Positions 26,115 through 35,292 of a stretch of 38,181 bases of DNA are shown here, one piece after another. The notes under the pieces were generated by a model. That model made no database searches. It saw only the letters and a program-made list of their open reading frames with translations, and had not been told where the DNA came from. Origin of the DNA: Alphaproteobacteria bacterium (lineage in GTDB: Bacteria; Pseudomonadota; Alphaproteobacteria; Bin95); assembly GCA_030833925.1 (NCBI GenBank), contig JAURGE010000026.1:1-38181 (forward strand). The letters are read 5' to 3'. The position numbers and the translations under genes are program-made. Every line of letters starts with the position of its first letter. Within the stretch, counting starts at the first letter, position 1.

Positions 26115-26753
26115 TTAGCGCTTTGGTTTATTAGTCTTCTCAATAACATGTTCTATGTATGCCGGTCTTTCACATAGGCGTGCATACCATGCATCGACAT
26201 TTGGGTGCGACGGATGTTCCCCTGGCGTCCAAGTCATCCAACGGTGAGCCAATACTCCCGCCGGTATGTCGCCAATTGTGAGGCGGTTACCCGCGACGAA
26301 ATCTCTGCCCGCTAAATGCTTATCCAGAATATCAAACCACGGGGTTGTCTTCTTAATAGCAGCTTCAACAGTCTTGATATCTCGTTCCGATTCTGGGAGT
26401 CGAAAGTGGTAATCTAAATAAACGACATTGAACGGAGCCAGGTTGAGGGAGCTCCAGTCCATCCAACGTTCCGCGTCGGCTCTTTCACGAAGATCTGACG
26501 GGTAAAGGCCCCCAAAGTCGTGCTTAGCTGCTAAGTAGCGAATAACCGCTCCTGATTCCCAAACGCACCAACCGTCTTCCTCTTCAATTGTCGGTAGGCG
26601 ACCATTAGGATTCTTAGCACGGTATTCTGGATCATCGTTACCACCAAATTTTCCACCCCAATCGATCCGCTCATAGGGAATACCAAGCTCACCGATACAC
26701 CACATTGCCTTGATAACATTGGATCCGTCGTGGCGACCCCATACTTTGATCAT
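26115..26753 (-). CDS. Glutathione S-transferase family protein
   Basis: A 212-residue GST. The N-terminal thioredoxin-fold domain (1-80) includes GRHDGSNVIKAMW with a likely glutathione-activating Ser11 and the ESGAVIRYLA motif (around 65-75) that binds the gamma-glutamyl group. The helical C-terminal domain has the conserved LTIGDIPAGV element. GGGAAG just upstream of the ATG at 26753 decides the start over one at 26795. It probably conjugates or isomerises an electrophilic compound. It is convergent with the LLM gene, 41 bp apart, and divergent from the lytic transglycosylase. Confidence 0.92.
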   Translation of the reverse strand: MIKVWGRHDGSNVIKAMWCIGELGIPYERIDWGGKFGGNDDPEYRAKNPNGRLPTIEEEDGWCVWESGAVIRYLAAKHDFGGLYPSDLRERADAERWMDWSSLNLAPFNVVYLDYHFRLPESERDIKTVEAAIKKTTPWFDILDKHLAGRDFVAGNRLTIGDIPAGVLAHRWMTWTPGEHPSHPNVDAWYARLCERPAYIEHVIEKTNKPKR

Positions 26754-26935
26754 TTTATCTTCCCAATCTAAGCCAATCGGCGTGGTCAAAGTCATTCATT
26801 ACAGCATCACATTCACAGTTTTAGCAGCGCCACATCAAGAACTTTTTAAGGCACCTTTTCTTTTCGCAGAAATTCACGTCTTTCCGCGCCCACCACTTTG
26901 ATTTAAACGTTTCAGACGAAGTCCCTTAAGTCAGA

Positions 26936-28645
26936 ATGAGCAGTAACCAATTGGTTTTCAGGCTTTCATCTATCCTTTTTCTGACATCAATCATGCTCAC
27001 GCTGCCAATCGCAGCTGCGCCAACGATTGATGTTCTTTCAGATGCTGATGCCATACGTTATCAGAAAATCTTCTCTGCGCAGGACAAAGGCCTCCTCAAA
27101 AAGGCAGATAAGGAAATTAGTAAGCTCCAGGATAAGGTGCTCCTTGGACACGTAAAATTTCAGAGATTCATGCACCCGACCGCGTATAGGTCTCGTTTCT
27201 CTGAGCTTCGAGATTGGCTAGCGAGTTACAACGATCACCCGGAAGCTTTCCGCGTCTACGGTCTTGCAATGAAACGTAAGCCCGAAAAGGCCAACGAACC
27301 AAAAAAACCGATCTATGATCCGACACAAAGTACTGCATTAGTGAGTGACAGTACGAAGCAAGCCGATCAATTTATTGGAAGGCAAGAGCAAATTGCGGGA
27401 ACAATCCGCAAACTTGTTCGCAGCGGCAAAAATGATCAAGCCGCGCGCATGCTGAAGAGCAAAAAAACAACGAAGACCCTATCGGCTTTCCAGCAAGACG
27501 TGCTCGCTGCTCACGTTGCTATGGGGTATTTCATCGCTGGCAAAGATGAAGCAGCATACGTCTTGGCTGCCACAGCGGCAAAACGTTCTGGAACTGAGGT
27601 TGGACAAGCACATTGGGTGGCAGGTCTTGCGTCTTTTCGTTCTGGCCAACTCGATCAGTCCGTCAGCCATTTTGAAGCCAACGCATTGGCAAAAGGGGCA
27701 ACACCTTGGACCTCGGCAGCTGGAGCATTTTGGGCAGGTCGCATTCACCAAAAACAAGGTAATTTTTCTGACGCTGAAAATTGGTTAAAGATTGCCGCGC
27801 AGGAGGAACTCACCTTCTATGGCCAACTAGCTCTTCAGTCTCTTGATAAGCCAAACTCTCTCAACTGGCAGGCGCCCTCTCTAACGCAGCAAGATATTGA
27901 TCAGCTTTTAAAAATCAATACTGGTAAAAGAGCTCTTGCACTTTTACAGATTGGTGATCATTGGCGTGCGGATCAGGAGCTACACCAGCTAGTGGACGGA
28001 GCAAATTCAGACCTTCTCCAGACTATTTTGACAGTCTCTGTTACCCAAAAATTACCGAGAGCTGCCATTAAAGCCGCCAACCAAATCAAACAGGCGGGGG
28101 GAGAATTAGTTCCAGCTGGCCTGTATCCTATATCCCCTTGGGAACCCCCCTTATCGGATCGATTAGACATTGCACTTGTTAGTGCTCTAATGCGCCAGGA
28201 ATCCCTTTTTAACCCTCGTGCAACTAGCTCGGCGGGCGCTCGAGGCCTAATGCAACTTTTGCCGGCAACTGCGAACTACGCATTGGGGAAAAACCAATTC
28301 GTCGGCTCCAAAAGAGACGGACTTTTTAATCCGAAGCAAAACGTAGCTATCGCAGCCCGCTATATCCACTACCTTCTAGCTAAAGAAGCAGTTAACGGCG
28401 GTCTGTTTGAGCTAGCGATTGCGTACAATGCAGGTATTGGAAACCTTACACGCTGGCAACGAACGGTGAAGGCTAATGGGGATCCATTGCTCTTCATAGA
28501 GGCAATTCCCTCCCGAGAGACACGAAACTTCGTTGAACGGGTCTTGGCAAATTATTGGATTTACCGGGAACAGCTAGGCAAGCATCTACTGACCCGCAAT
28601 GACGTTGTTCTCAATGATTGGCCAAAATATGAAGAATGGAATTGA
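26936..28645 (+). CDS. Soluble lytic transglycosylase (Slt family)
   Basis: A 569-residue periplasmic enzyme. A signal sequence with a hydrophobic stretch at about residues 8-24 ends at AAA near 26-28. The middle (about 40-400) is helical and repeat-like, as in the ring-shaped U domain of Slt70. The SLT catalytic domain follows with Glu422 in MRQESLFNP, then SSAGARGLMQLLPAT and AYNAGIGN near 500. It cleaves the glycan strands of murein, leaving 1,6-anhydro ends, for wall turnover and insertion of envelope machines. A 182-bp divergent gap precedes it. Confidence 0.94.
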   Translation: MSSNQLVFRLSSILFLTSIMLTLPIAAAPTIDVLSDADAIRYQKIFSAQDKGLLKKADKEISKLQDKVLLGHVKFQRFMHPTAYRSRFSELRDWLASYNDHPEAFRVYGLAMKRKPEKANEPKKPIYDPTQSTALVSDSTKQADQFIGRQEQIAGTIRKLVRSGKNDQAARMLKSKKTTKTLSAFQQDVLAAHVAMGYFIAGKDEAAYVLAATAAKRSGTEVGQAHWVAGLASFRSGQLDQSVSHFEANALAKGATPWTSAAGAFWAGRIHQKQGNFSDAENWLKIAAQEELTFYGQLALQSLDKPNSLNWQAPSLTQQDIDQLLKINTGKRALALLQIGDHWRADQELHQLVDGANSDLLQTILTVSVTQKLPRAAIKAANQIKQAGGELVPAGLYPISPWEPPLSDRLDIALVSALMRQESLFNPRATSSAGARGLMQLLPATANYALGKNQFVGSKRDGLFNPKQNVAIAARYIHYLLAKEAVNGGLFELAIAYNAGIGNLTRWQRTVKANGDPLLFIEAIPSRETRNFVERVLANYWIYREQLGKHLLTRNDVVLNDWPKYEEWN

Positions 28646-28825
28646 TTGCCTCAGAATAAGTACGATCAATAAAAAGCCAAACTAGAGGCCGGCACGCGTG
28701 TTACCGAAACAGATTTTTATTTTTAGTAAAGTTTTCACACCCCCTAGGACTTGCGCAGGCAGGTAAACCAAACCAGTCTTATTTAGTTTAGAAAACCTTA
28801 ATCTTTAGACTAAGGAATGGAGTTT

Positions 28826-29389
28826 ATGCCTGGCCTAGACGAAAGTCGTCCTTTCGTACCTGTTAATATTGCAATCCTAACGGTCTCCGACACACGAACG
28901 CTAGAAACTGATACGTCAGGTAAAATCTTGGTTGATCGTGCGCAGTCGGCCGGTCACCGCATCATTGATCGAAAGATTATAATTGACGACGTAAGCTTAA
29001 TCAGAGCCCAACTTCAATCATGGATAGCAGATACGGAAGTTGATTGTGTCATTTCTACAGGTGGCACAGGTGTAACCGGCCGAGATGTAACGCCAGAAGC
29101 CTTCGAAAGTGTTTACGAGAAGCGTATCGATGGCTTTGGCGAAGCATTTCGATGGATAAGCTTTCAGAAAATTGGCACGTCAGCGATGCAGTCCCGCGCT
29201 ACAGCGGGCGTTGCGGGAGGAACCTATCTTTTCGCATTGCCAGGATCGACCGGCGCCTGCAGAGACGGCTGGGATGACATCCTGGCCTATCAGCTGGATA
29301 ATCGCTTCAGGCCATGCAACTTTGTAGAAATTATGCCGAGACTGGAAGAAGCAGTGCCTCAGCGTGGGAAAAGTGCAGCCAAGAGGTAA
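28826..29389 (+). CDS. moaB: Molybdenum cofactor biosynthesis protein B
   Basis: A 187-residue MoaB/Mog-fold protein. The ATG at 28826 (AAGGA nine bases before) fits better than the in-frame ATG at 28817, which would have the same purines immediately adjacent. Motifs: ILTVSDTRTLETDTSG, STGGTGVTGRDVTPEA (near 74-89) and LPGSTGACRDGWDDI (about 134-148), which bind molybdopterin. It adenylylates or binds molybdopterin in Moco assembly. A 180-bp gap precedes it. The downstream flavin oxidoreductase begins 6 bp after its stop. Confidence 0.95.
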   Translation: MPGLDESRPFVPVNIAILTVSDTRTLETDTSGKILVDRAQSAGHRIIDRKIIIDDVSLIRAQLQSWIADTEVDCVISTGGTGVTGRDVTPEAFESVYEKRIDGFGEAFRWISFQKIGTSAMQSRATAGVAGGTYLFALPGSTGACRDGWDDILAYQLDNRFRPCNFVEIMPRLEEAVPQRGKSAAKR

Positions 29390-29395
29390 AGATCA

Positions 29396-30637
29396 ATGAA
29401 ATTTGGTGTTTTTTACGAAATGCAGTTACCCAGGCCATGGAAAGATGACTCTGAGTATCAACTTTTTCAAAACGCACTTTCTCAAATCGAACTAGCAGAT
29501 AAGCTTGGCTATGATTACGCGTGGGAAGTTGAGCATCACTTCCTTGAAGAATACTCCCACTCTGCTGCACCTGAAGTTTTCTTAGGAGCTGCCTCACAGC
29601 GTACTAAGAATATCCGGTTGGGATATGGCATTGTCCAACTCACCACTAACCAACCGCATCGAGTTGCTGAAAAAGTAGCAACGCTCGATCTAGTTTCAGG
29701 CGGTCGGGTCGAACTTGGGATGGGTGAAGGGGCAGGACCCGCTGAACTGCATCCCTTTAATATTCGAGTCCGAGATAAGCGTGAGCGATGGATCGAAGCG
29801 GTTCGGGCAACAATACCAATGTTCAGCGAAACTGATTGGTCATTCGATGGTGAATATTACAAGTTCCCATCACGCAATGTTGTTCCGAAGCCGATACAAA
29901 AACCTCACCCACCTCTTTGGGTTGCCTGCTCAAACATTCAGACAATTGCTCAGGCTGGTGCATGGGGCATGGGAGCACTTGGCTTTACCTTTGTTTCGCC
30001 CGAAGCTGCCAAAGCGTGGGTCCACCGTTACTACAACGCGTTACTTAAATACCCGGACCGCCTCTGTGACTATCCCGCCAATCCAAATATTGCGATGGTA
30101 TCAGGCTTTATGTGTGCTGAGACCGACGAGGAAGCTAGGGAAAAAGCAGCGGGTTGGACCTTCTTCATATTTGCTCTCTCCTACTACGGCCGCCACGGAG
30201 TGGATGCGCCGGGCAAAGGTGACCTATGGCGCGCATATCAAGATTGGCAGCACTCAGACAAGGCCAAACAGGCTGTAGATAACGCACTCGTTGGATCACC
30301 AGAAACAATCCGTCGCAAGCTTCGCGCATTTCAACGATCACACGTTGACCAGGTCATTCTGCTCAACCAAGCAGGTAAAACTACACATAAAGATATTTGT
30401 GACAGTTTAGATTTATTCGCCAAAGAAGTTATGCCTGAATTCCATGAAGAAGAGCCCGCTCACCAGCAATGGAAACAAGATGTGCTTAATGGACGACTAA
30501 AACTGGAAGAGCTTTCAACGGAGCCTTTCGACCTCTACGCCCATCAAAACGAAGACATTGTTCGCCTAACGCCTGAACAATTGAAGGCTCAGATGGCCGC
30601 AAAAGAGGAAGTAACTGCTTCTAGAGTTAATAATTGA
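29396..30637 (+). CDS. LLM class flavin-dependent oxidoreductase
   Basis: A 413-residue luciferase-like monooxygenase, longer than the F420-type neighbour at 25180. It opens MKFGVFYEMQLPRPW, continues with YDYAWEVEHHFLEEYSHS (the EHHF flavin-site region, around residues 40-57) and SGGRVELGMGEGAGP. Such proteins use reduced FMN and oxygen to oxidise aldehydes, ketones or sulphonates. The C-terminal 60 residues are an extra charged tail. The ATG is 6 bp after moaB, so co-transcription is likely, although a functional link to Moco is not evident. Confidence 0.9.
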   Translation: MKFGVFYEMQLPRPWKDDSEYQLFQNALSQIELADKLGYDYAWEVEHHFLEEYSHSAAPEVFLGAASQRTKNIRLGYGIVQLTTNQPHRVAEKVATLDLVSGGRVELGMGEGAGPAELHPFNIRVRDKRERWIEAVRATIPMFSETDWSFDGEYYKFPSRNVVPKPIQKPHPPLWVACSNIQTIAQAGAWGMGALGFTFVSPEAAKAWVHRYYNALLKYPDRLCDYPANPNIAMVSGFMCAETDEEAREKAAGWTFFIFALSYYGRHGVDAPGKGDLWRAYQDWQHSDKAKQAVDNALVGSPETIRRKLRAFQRSHVDQVILLNQAGKTTHKDICDSLDLFAKEVMPEFHEEEPAHQQWKQDVLNGRLKLEELSTEPFDLYAHQNEDIVRLTPEQLKAQMAAKEEVTASRVNN

Positions 30638-30718
30638 TGGAATAGATAACAAGATAGATCTTGCTAGTTTCAAAGAATGCCTGATGGCTCCACCAGAAAA
30701 ATTTAAAGGAAAATTCAT

Positions 30719-31600
30719 ATGCCTCTTGCTGCTGCCAGTGATGGTACCAAACTTTACTACGAGGAAACTGGAGAGGGTCGTGCAATAATTTTTGTGCACG
30801 AATTTGCCGGCGATATGCGGGCATGGGAGCCACAGATGCGCCACTTCGGCAGGCGATATCGGTGTGTTTCCTATAATGCTCGGGGATACCCCCCATCAGA
30901 TGTGCCGCCGGCGGGCCATTATAGCCAAGCCATTGCGCGGGACGACATTATCGCTGTCATGGATGCTGCCCAGATAGAAAAAGCACATGTCGTAGGGCTT
31001 TCTATGGGGGGTTTTGCAGCACTGCACTTTGGTATGGCTCATGGCAATCGTGCTCACTCGATTACCGTTGCTGGATGTGGCTACGGCGCAGAGCCAGACA
31101 AACGCGATCAATTCCGCCAGGAAACTGCAGCAACGGCCAAGCTTATAGAAGAAGAAGGTGCTCAGGCCTTTGCCGAAGCCTACTCCATGGGCCCAACGCG
31201 CGTGCAATTTTTAAATAAAAACCCAAGAGGTTTCCAGGAATTCAAAGACCAGCTCTCCGAGCACTCAACCGACGGTGCTGCCCGCACTATGCTCGGCGTT
31301 CAGCGTGAGCGGCCAAGCCTTTTTGAACTTCAAAAAGAAATGGCAGAGATTAAAACACCTACCCTCATTCTCACTGGCGATGAAGACTGGCCGTGCCTTC
31401 TTCCTGGCATCATGATGAAGCAAGCAATCCCAACGGCAGCGCTCGCCATCATGCCTAACTGTGGTCACACCATTAACATAGAGGACCCGCAAGCTTTTAA
31501 TGCGATCGTTGATCGGTTTCTTGCCGAGGTCGACGCCGGCACTTGGCCTGTGCGGGATCCACGCGCGATGGCTGCGTCAATCCTTGGATTAAAAAACTAA
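30719..31600 (+). CDS. Alpha/beta hydrolase
   Basis: A 293-residue alpha/beta hydrolase. The triad is visible: Ser95 in VGLSMGGFAALH, Asp223 in TGDEDWPCL and His250 in NCGHTINIE. HEFAGDMRAWEPQM precedes as the oxyanion-hole loop (27-40), and YNARGYPPSD is the typical following segment. Close types are 3-oxoadipate enol-lactonases and related C-C or ester hydrolases, but the substrate is not determined. AAAGGAAAA upstream supports the ATG. It stands about 80 bp after the flavin oxidoreductase and 20 bp before an SDR, suggesting shared use. Confidence 0.92.
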   Translation: MPLAAASDGTKLYYEETGEGRAIIFVHEFAGDMRAWEPQMRHFGRRYRCVSYNARGYPPSDVPPAGHYSQAIARDDIIAVMDAAQIEKAHVVGLSMGGFAALHFGMAHGNRAHSITVAGCGYGAEPDKRDQFRQETAATAKLIEEEGAQAFAEAYSMGPTRVQFLNKNPRGFQEFKDQLSEHSTDGAARTMLGVQRERPSLFELQKEMAEIKTPTLILTGDEDWPCLLPGIMMKQAIPTAALAIMPNCGHTINIEDPQAFNAIVDRFLAEVDAGTWPVRDPRAMAASILGLKN

Positions 31601-31620
31601 ATACTGATTGGGAATTCACT

Positions 31621-32391
31621 ATGGCGGGAATGCTCGAAGGAAAGGTAGCACTCATTACTGGCGGTGCTCGGGGGATTGGGCGCGAAACAGCCCTTCTATT
31701 CGCTGAAGAGGGAGCTAAAGTTGTTGTTTCTGACTTGAATGAAGAAGGGGCGGCAGAGACCGTTACTCTCATCAACAAGCAAGGGGGGCAAGCTCTCTCG
31801 AAAGTCTGTGATGTGACAAATACCCAAGCCGTGGATGGCTTAGTGGAATTCACCCTCAACTCATTCGGCGCAATCAACTGTGCTTTTAACAATGCAGGTA
31901 TCGCACCTTATCAAATTGGTGCTCAGGGCAAACGCACCGGAGATTGGCCTGAACAAGCTGTCGACAAAATGCTAGCCATCAATTTGAAGGGCGTTTGGGC
32001 CTGTATGGCAGCAGAACTAAGAGCCATGTCTGATGCCAGAAAAGGTGGCTCAATTATAAACACCGCATCAATTGCTGGCCTCGCAGGTCTGCCATTCACA
32101 TCCCTTTACGTAGCGGCAAAACACGGTGTTGTTGGACTAACTAAAACTGCAGCTATTGAATATGCACCCGACAATATCAGGGTGAACTCTGTTTGCCCCG
32201 GCTATATTGAAACTGACATGACAAGAGAAACCATGTCACAGCGCGGCGAACAGGTACTTTCTCGCGTTCCAGCTAAACGCATGGGGCAGCCAAGAGAAAT
32301 TGCCGAGATGGTTTGTTGGCTAGCATCTGACCGTGCTTCATTTGTCACTGGAGCCAACTACAACGTAGATGGCGGTTTCGTCGCATCCTAG
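31621..32391 (+). CDS. SDR family oxidoreductase
   Basis: A 256-residue classical SDR. The ATG at 31621 begins MAGMLEGKVALITGG, as expected; an in-frame ATG at 31543 lies inside the previous gene. TGGARGIG (13-20), Asp38 (VSDLN, suggesting NAD), NNAG (90-93), Ser150 and Tyr163/Lys167 (YVAAKHG), and the VDGGF ending are all present. It oxidises an alcohol or reduces a ketone, perhaps the product of the neighbouring hydrolase and flavin oxidoreductase. The substrate is unknown. Confidence 0.93.
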   Translation: MAGMLEGKVALITGGARGIGRETALLFAEEGAKVVVSDLNEEGAAETVTLINKQGGQALSKVCDVTNTQAVDGLVEFTLNSFGAINCAFNNAGIAPYQIGAQGKRTGDWPEQAVDKMLAINLKGVWACMAAELRAMSDARKGGSIINTASIAGLAGLPFTSLYVAAKHGVVGLTKTAAIEYAPDNIRVNSVCPGYIETDMTRETMSQRGEQVLSRVPAKRMGQPREIAEMVCWLASDRASFVTGANYNVDGGFVAS

Positions 32392-32448
32392 ATCCGTAAC
32401 TTTAGGCCTAGATCGCTCTGAAAGCGTGGTTATAAGGATCCGTGACCA

Positions 32449-33039
32449 ATGGATAACATGATCGTCGAAAATCCTCACGAGCTATTCGAAAAATGGTTGT
32501 CAGAAGCTGTGGACTCAGAACCAAACGACCCAACGGCCATGGCACTTGCAACAGCTGACGGCATGGGACGGCCATCTGTGCGGATGGTCCTCCTCAAGGG
32601 CCATGATAACGATGGCTTTGTGTTCTACACAAACCTGGGAAGCAGAAAAGCATCAGAAATTGCGGTGAACGCCAACGTCGCACTTCTCTTTCATTGGAAA
32701 TCCTTGAGGCGTCAGATCCGTATCGAAGGCCCCCTCAGTCCAGTCACCGATGCGGAAGCAGACGCCTATTTTGCCTCTAGGGCTCGTCTTAGCAGAATTG
32801 GGGCATGGGCTTCCGATCAGTCTAAACCCCTAGAAAGTCGTGATGTTCTTGAATCTCGGGTAGCTGAAATGGAAAGACGCTTTGAAGGCGAAGAGCCTCC
32901 AAGGCCGGAGAACTGGTCAGGGTTTCGGGTGAAAGCGCAACGAATTGAATTTTGGCGTGACGGAGCATTTAGGCTTCATGATCGCGTCGTCTATTCAATT
33001 GACAAAGGTAAATGGCATACACAAAGGCTTTTCCCGTAA
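32449..33039 (+). CDS. pdxH: Pyridoxamine 5'-phosphate oxidase
   Basis: A 196-residue flavoenzyme that oxidises pyridoxamine or pyridoxine phosphate to PLP with FMN and oxygen. Family landmarks: PTAMALATAD, RMVLLKGHDNDGFVFYTN (near 45-62), ALLFHWKSLRRQIRIEG and the C-terminal signature IEFWRDGAFRLHDR (about 165-178), ending RLFP. It is slightly shorter than the E. coli protein, lacking part of the N-terminal arm. AAGGA stands 10 bases before the ATG. It could supply PLP for the PLP enzymes in this region, but this is a general housekeeping role. Confidence 0.96.
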   Translation: MDNMIVENPHELFEKWLSEAVDSEPNDPTAMALATADGMGRPSVRMVLLKGHDNDGFVFYTNLGSRKASEIAVNANVALLFHWKSLRRQIRIEGPLSPVTDAEADAYFASRARLSRIGAWASDQSKPLESRDVLESRVAEMERRFEGEEPPRPENWSGFRVKAQRIEFWRDGAFRLHDRVVYSIDKGKWHTQRLFP

Positions 33040-33126
33040 ATCTGGTTTTTGTGTGTCACTACGCTGGTTATCCATCATAAAATCTAGCAAGATAGTCAAA
33101 ATTTAACCTCAACTGATGAGGGCAAA

Positions 33127-33990
33127 ATGACTTATGCAAATATACTGGCACCTCTAAGTGATGCAAAAATTGCAGGCGGGGCGTTGGAGACAGCCCTTTT
33201 AATTGGTCGAAAATTTTCTGCCCACGTTGACGTTTTGCATGTCAAAACGGATCCTCGACAGATTATTCCCTACGTTGGTGAGGGATTATCGGGATCTTTA
33301 GTAGACGAGGTAGTTGCAGCAGCCGCTACAGATAGCGGCAAGCGTGAGAATGCTGCCAATGCTCTTTTCAAGTCCCTCATCGAAAAAAATGGTGTGTCCC
33401 TAGTTGAGACACCCAAAGCCGGGTTTAGCGTAGCCTGGCGGGAAGATAATGGCCGGGATGATGAAAGGGCGGCGGTTTGGGCGCGCACAGCTGATCTGGC
33501 CGTCGCTCCTAGACCGCAAATGAGTGCCGAAGCTTCGACTACAGCTATGTTCGAAGCCCTAGTTTTCGAAGGAGGCCTCCCCGTTATCCTAGCTCCCACC
33601 CAGGCCCCGAATTCGATCGGCGAACGTATCCTGATTGGATGGAATGGTGGGGCAGAATGCGCACGAGCCATCGCATCGGCAATGCCTTTTTTGGAAACTG
33701 CATCAGCTGTCCGGATAGTTTCTATGCCGGGATGGCTCGACGGCCTGGCAAGCCTAAAAAGGGTCCAAGAGCGGTTGGCCTGGCGGAATATTGCATCGGA
33801 AGCTATCGAAGTTTCGGGAGATGCTCCTGTAGAAATTGGACGCAACCTGCTAGAAGCTGCAGGTGAATTCAATGCCGACCTCATAGTGATGGGTGCCTAT
33901 ACCCAAAGCAGAATCCGTCAAATGATATTAGGAGGCGTTACCAGGCATGTAGTTTCTAATGCCGAGTGCTGTCTATTTTTAGAGCGCTGA
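33127..33990 (+). CDS. Two-domain universal stress protein
   Basis: A 287-residue protein of tandem USP folds. The N-terminal half (1 to about 150) opens MTYANILAPLSDAKIAGGALETA but lacks a clear ATP motif. The C-terminal half (about 165-287) has ERILIGWNGGAECARAI and MGAYTQSRIRQMILGGVTRHVV, which is the GxxG...G(S/T) ATP-binding pattern. USPs respond to starvation and oxidative stress; the exact role is not readable. Its 3' end overlaps the convergent MFS gene by 12 bp. Confidence 0.9.
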   Translation: MTYANILAPLSDAKIAGGALETALLIGRKFSAHVDVLHVKTDPRQIIPYVGEGLSGSLVDEVVAAAATDSGKRENAANALFKSLIEKNGVSLVETPKAGFSVAWREDNGRDDERAAVWARTADLAVAPRPQMSAEASTTAMFEALVFEGGLPVILAPTQAPNSIGERILIGWNGGAECARAIASAMPFLETASAVRIVSMPGWLDGLASLKRVQERLAWRNIASEAIEVSGDAPVEIGRNLLEAAGEFNADLIVMGAYTQSRIRQMILGGVTRHVVSNAECCLFLER

Positions 33991-35211
33991 AGGTTTAAGT
34001 AGCGGCAATGCACGCCACATAGCGAACCCAAGACTAACCGATGCTGCGATAGACAATATGGCAATGCCATACAATTGAAGGCGAAAATCTACGCCTGCAT
34101 CTATTAAATAACCGGATATGCCAGGCCCCAAAGCAGTTGCAAAAACCATGATGGCGGTTGCCATCGACCTAATCGATCCAAGATAGCGAGAGCCATAAAC
34201 CTCTGGCCAGTACACCCCACCCACCGCCGCAATAACGCCTGTTGAAAATCCTACAAGCGCCATGCCGACGGCTGCGCCGTCAAGCCCAGAAACTCCAGCT
34301 ATTAAAGAGTATCCAAGTGCAGCTGGCACCAGCATCAATGGAACAACTCGTGCCACCCCAAAACGATCGATGGCACCACCAGCTATCCAAAGGCCAATTA
34401 TGTTTGCGATAGTCATCACCGCAAAGAGACTTGCAAAACCTGCATGACTCCAGCCTTTGATTTCTGACAAATGAACCTGTTGGAAAGCTAATGCGGTTGA
34501 AAAAATCGGTTGAGCAAGAAAACCAGGAAATGTCGCCCAGAAAAGCCAATGTCGAAGAACTTGGGACCGGGTCCAATCCATGTTTCGCATTCCTTTACCA
34601 CCTGCCTCCAACGCGAGACTTTGTGGACGTCGCTCTTGCTTTAATAAAACAAGAAGAGGTGGAATAGCGATCAGTGGCAGAAGAGCAGCAACCATCCATG
34701 CAGTCCGCCAATTACTGACGGACATTAATAGTACGAAAGCTGCAGGAAATAGCGCCTGCCCGAAGGAATGCCCAAGGAATACGATGGATATCGCTCGGCC
34801 CCGATTTGCGCGAAACCACCTACCAACCGCAACAGCTGGAATGTGGGTCAACATCCCCTGACCAAAGAAGCGAAGACCAAAAATCATAACTGGCAATAGC
34901 CAAGCAACGTCGGTGATAGCGATTGCAAAGCACATACCCGCCAATCCAACCATCACAAATGCGGCTAGCCTTCGAACTTTCATATGGTCTGCGACCGATC
35001 CAACTACCATCATGGTTGCAGCGGAGGCCAACGTTCCAATTGTATATACCTCTCCCCAGTCACCATGGGAGAGCTTGAACTCTGCACGGATTTCACCAGC
35101 AAAAATTGAAATGAAAAATGTTTGACCGAAAGACGAACTTAAGGTCATCAAAACACCAGCGCCAAGCCAGGGAGCATTGTCGCTCAAGAACTTTAAAATT
35201 GGCATAGGCAT
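33979..35211 (-). CDS. MFS transporter
   Basis: A 410-residue major facilitator with about 12 membrane segments. The loop 2-3 motif GSVADHMKVRRLA (near 71-83) and the RFFGQGMLTH segment resemble the MFS at 13345, so the two are related members of the monocarboxylate-type group. It is downstream of the ceramide operon on the same strand, 165 bp after the palmitoyltransferase stop, and an inverted repeat lies in that gap, so it probably has its own promoter. Its substrate is unknown, and lipid export is not implied by the family. ATGs at 35211 and 35205 are both possible starts. Confidence 0.88.
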   Translation of the reverse strand: MPMPILKFLSDNAPWLGAGVLMTLSSSFGQTFFISIFAGEIRAEFKLSHGDWGEVYTIGTLASAATMMVVGSVADHMKVRRLAAFVMVGLAGMCFAIAITDVAWLLPVMIFGLRFFGQGMLTHIPAVAVGRWFRANRGRAISIVFLGHSFGQALFPAAFVLLMSVSNWRTAWMVAALLPLIAIPPLLVLLKQERRPQSLALEAGGKGMRNMDWTRSQVLRHWLFWATFPGFLAQPIFSTALAFQQVHLSEIKGWSHAGFASLFAVMTIANIIGLWIAGGAIDRFGVARVVPLMLVPAALGYSLIAGVSGLDGAAVGMALVGFSTGVIAAVGGVYWPEVYGSRYLGSIRSMATAIMVFATALGPGISGYLIDAGVDFRLQLYGIAILSIAASVSLGFAMWRALPLLKPSAL

Positions 35212-35292
35212 GTTGATTCAACGACCTATCAGAAATGACGGCGACACAATTACAAGAAAAAATAATCGTTAACCGACTGCTAAATCCCAGGA

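Noticed and set aside
28796..28815. CCTTA/TAAGG hairpin that could mask the moaB ribosome site
   Set aside because: The stem is only five A/T-rich base pairs with a 10-base loop, too weak to claim regulation. No molybdenum-cofactor riboswitch structure is seen upstream.
33270..33884. Open 204-residue frame opposite the universal stress protein
   Set aside because: It is antisense to a clear USP with an ATP-binding motif, has a composition rich in Ser, Arg and Ala typical of shadow frames, and shows no domain or ribosome site.
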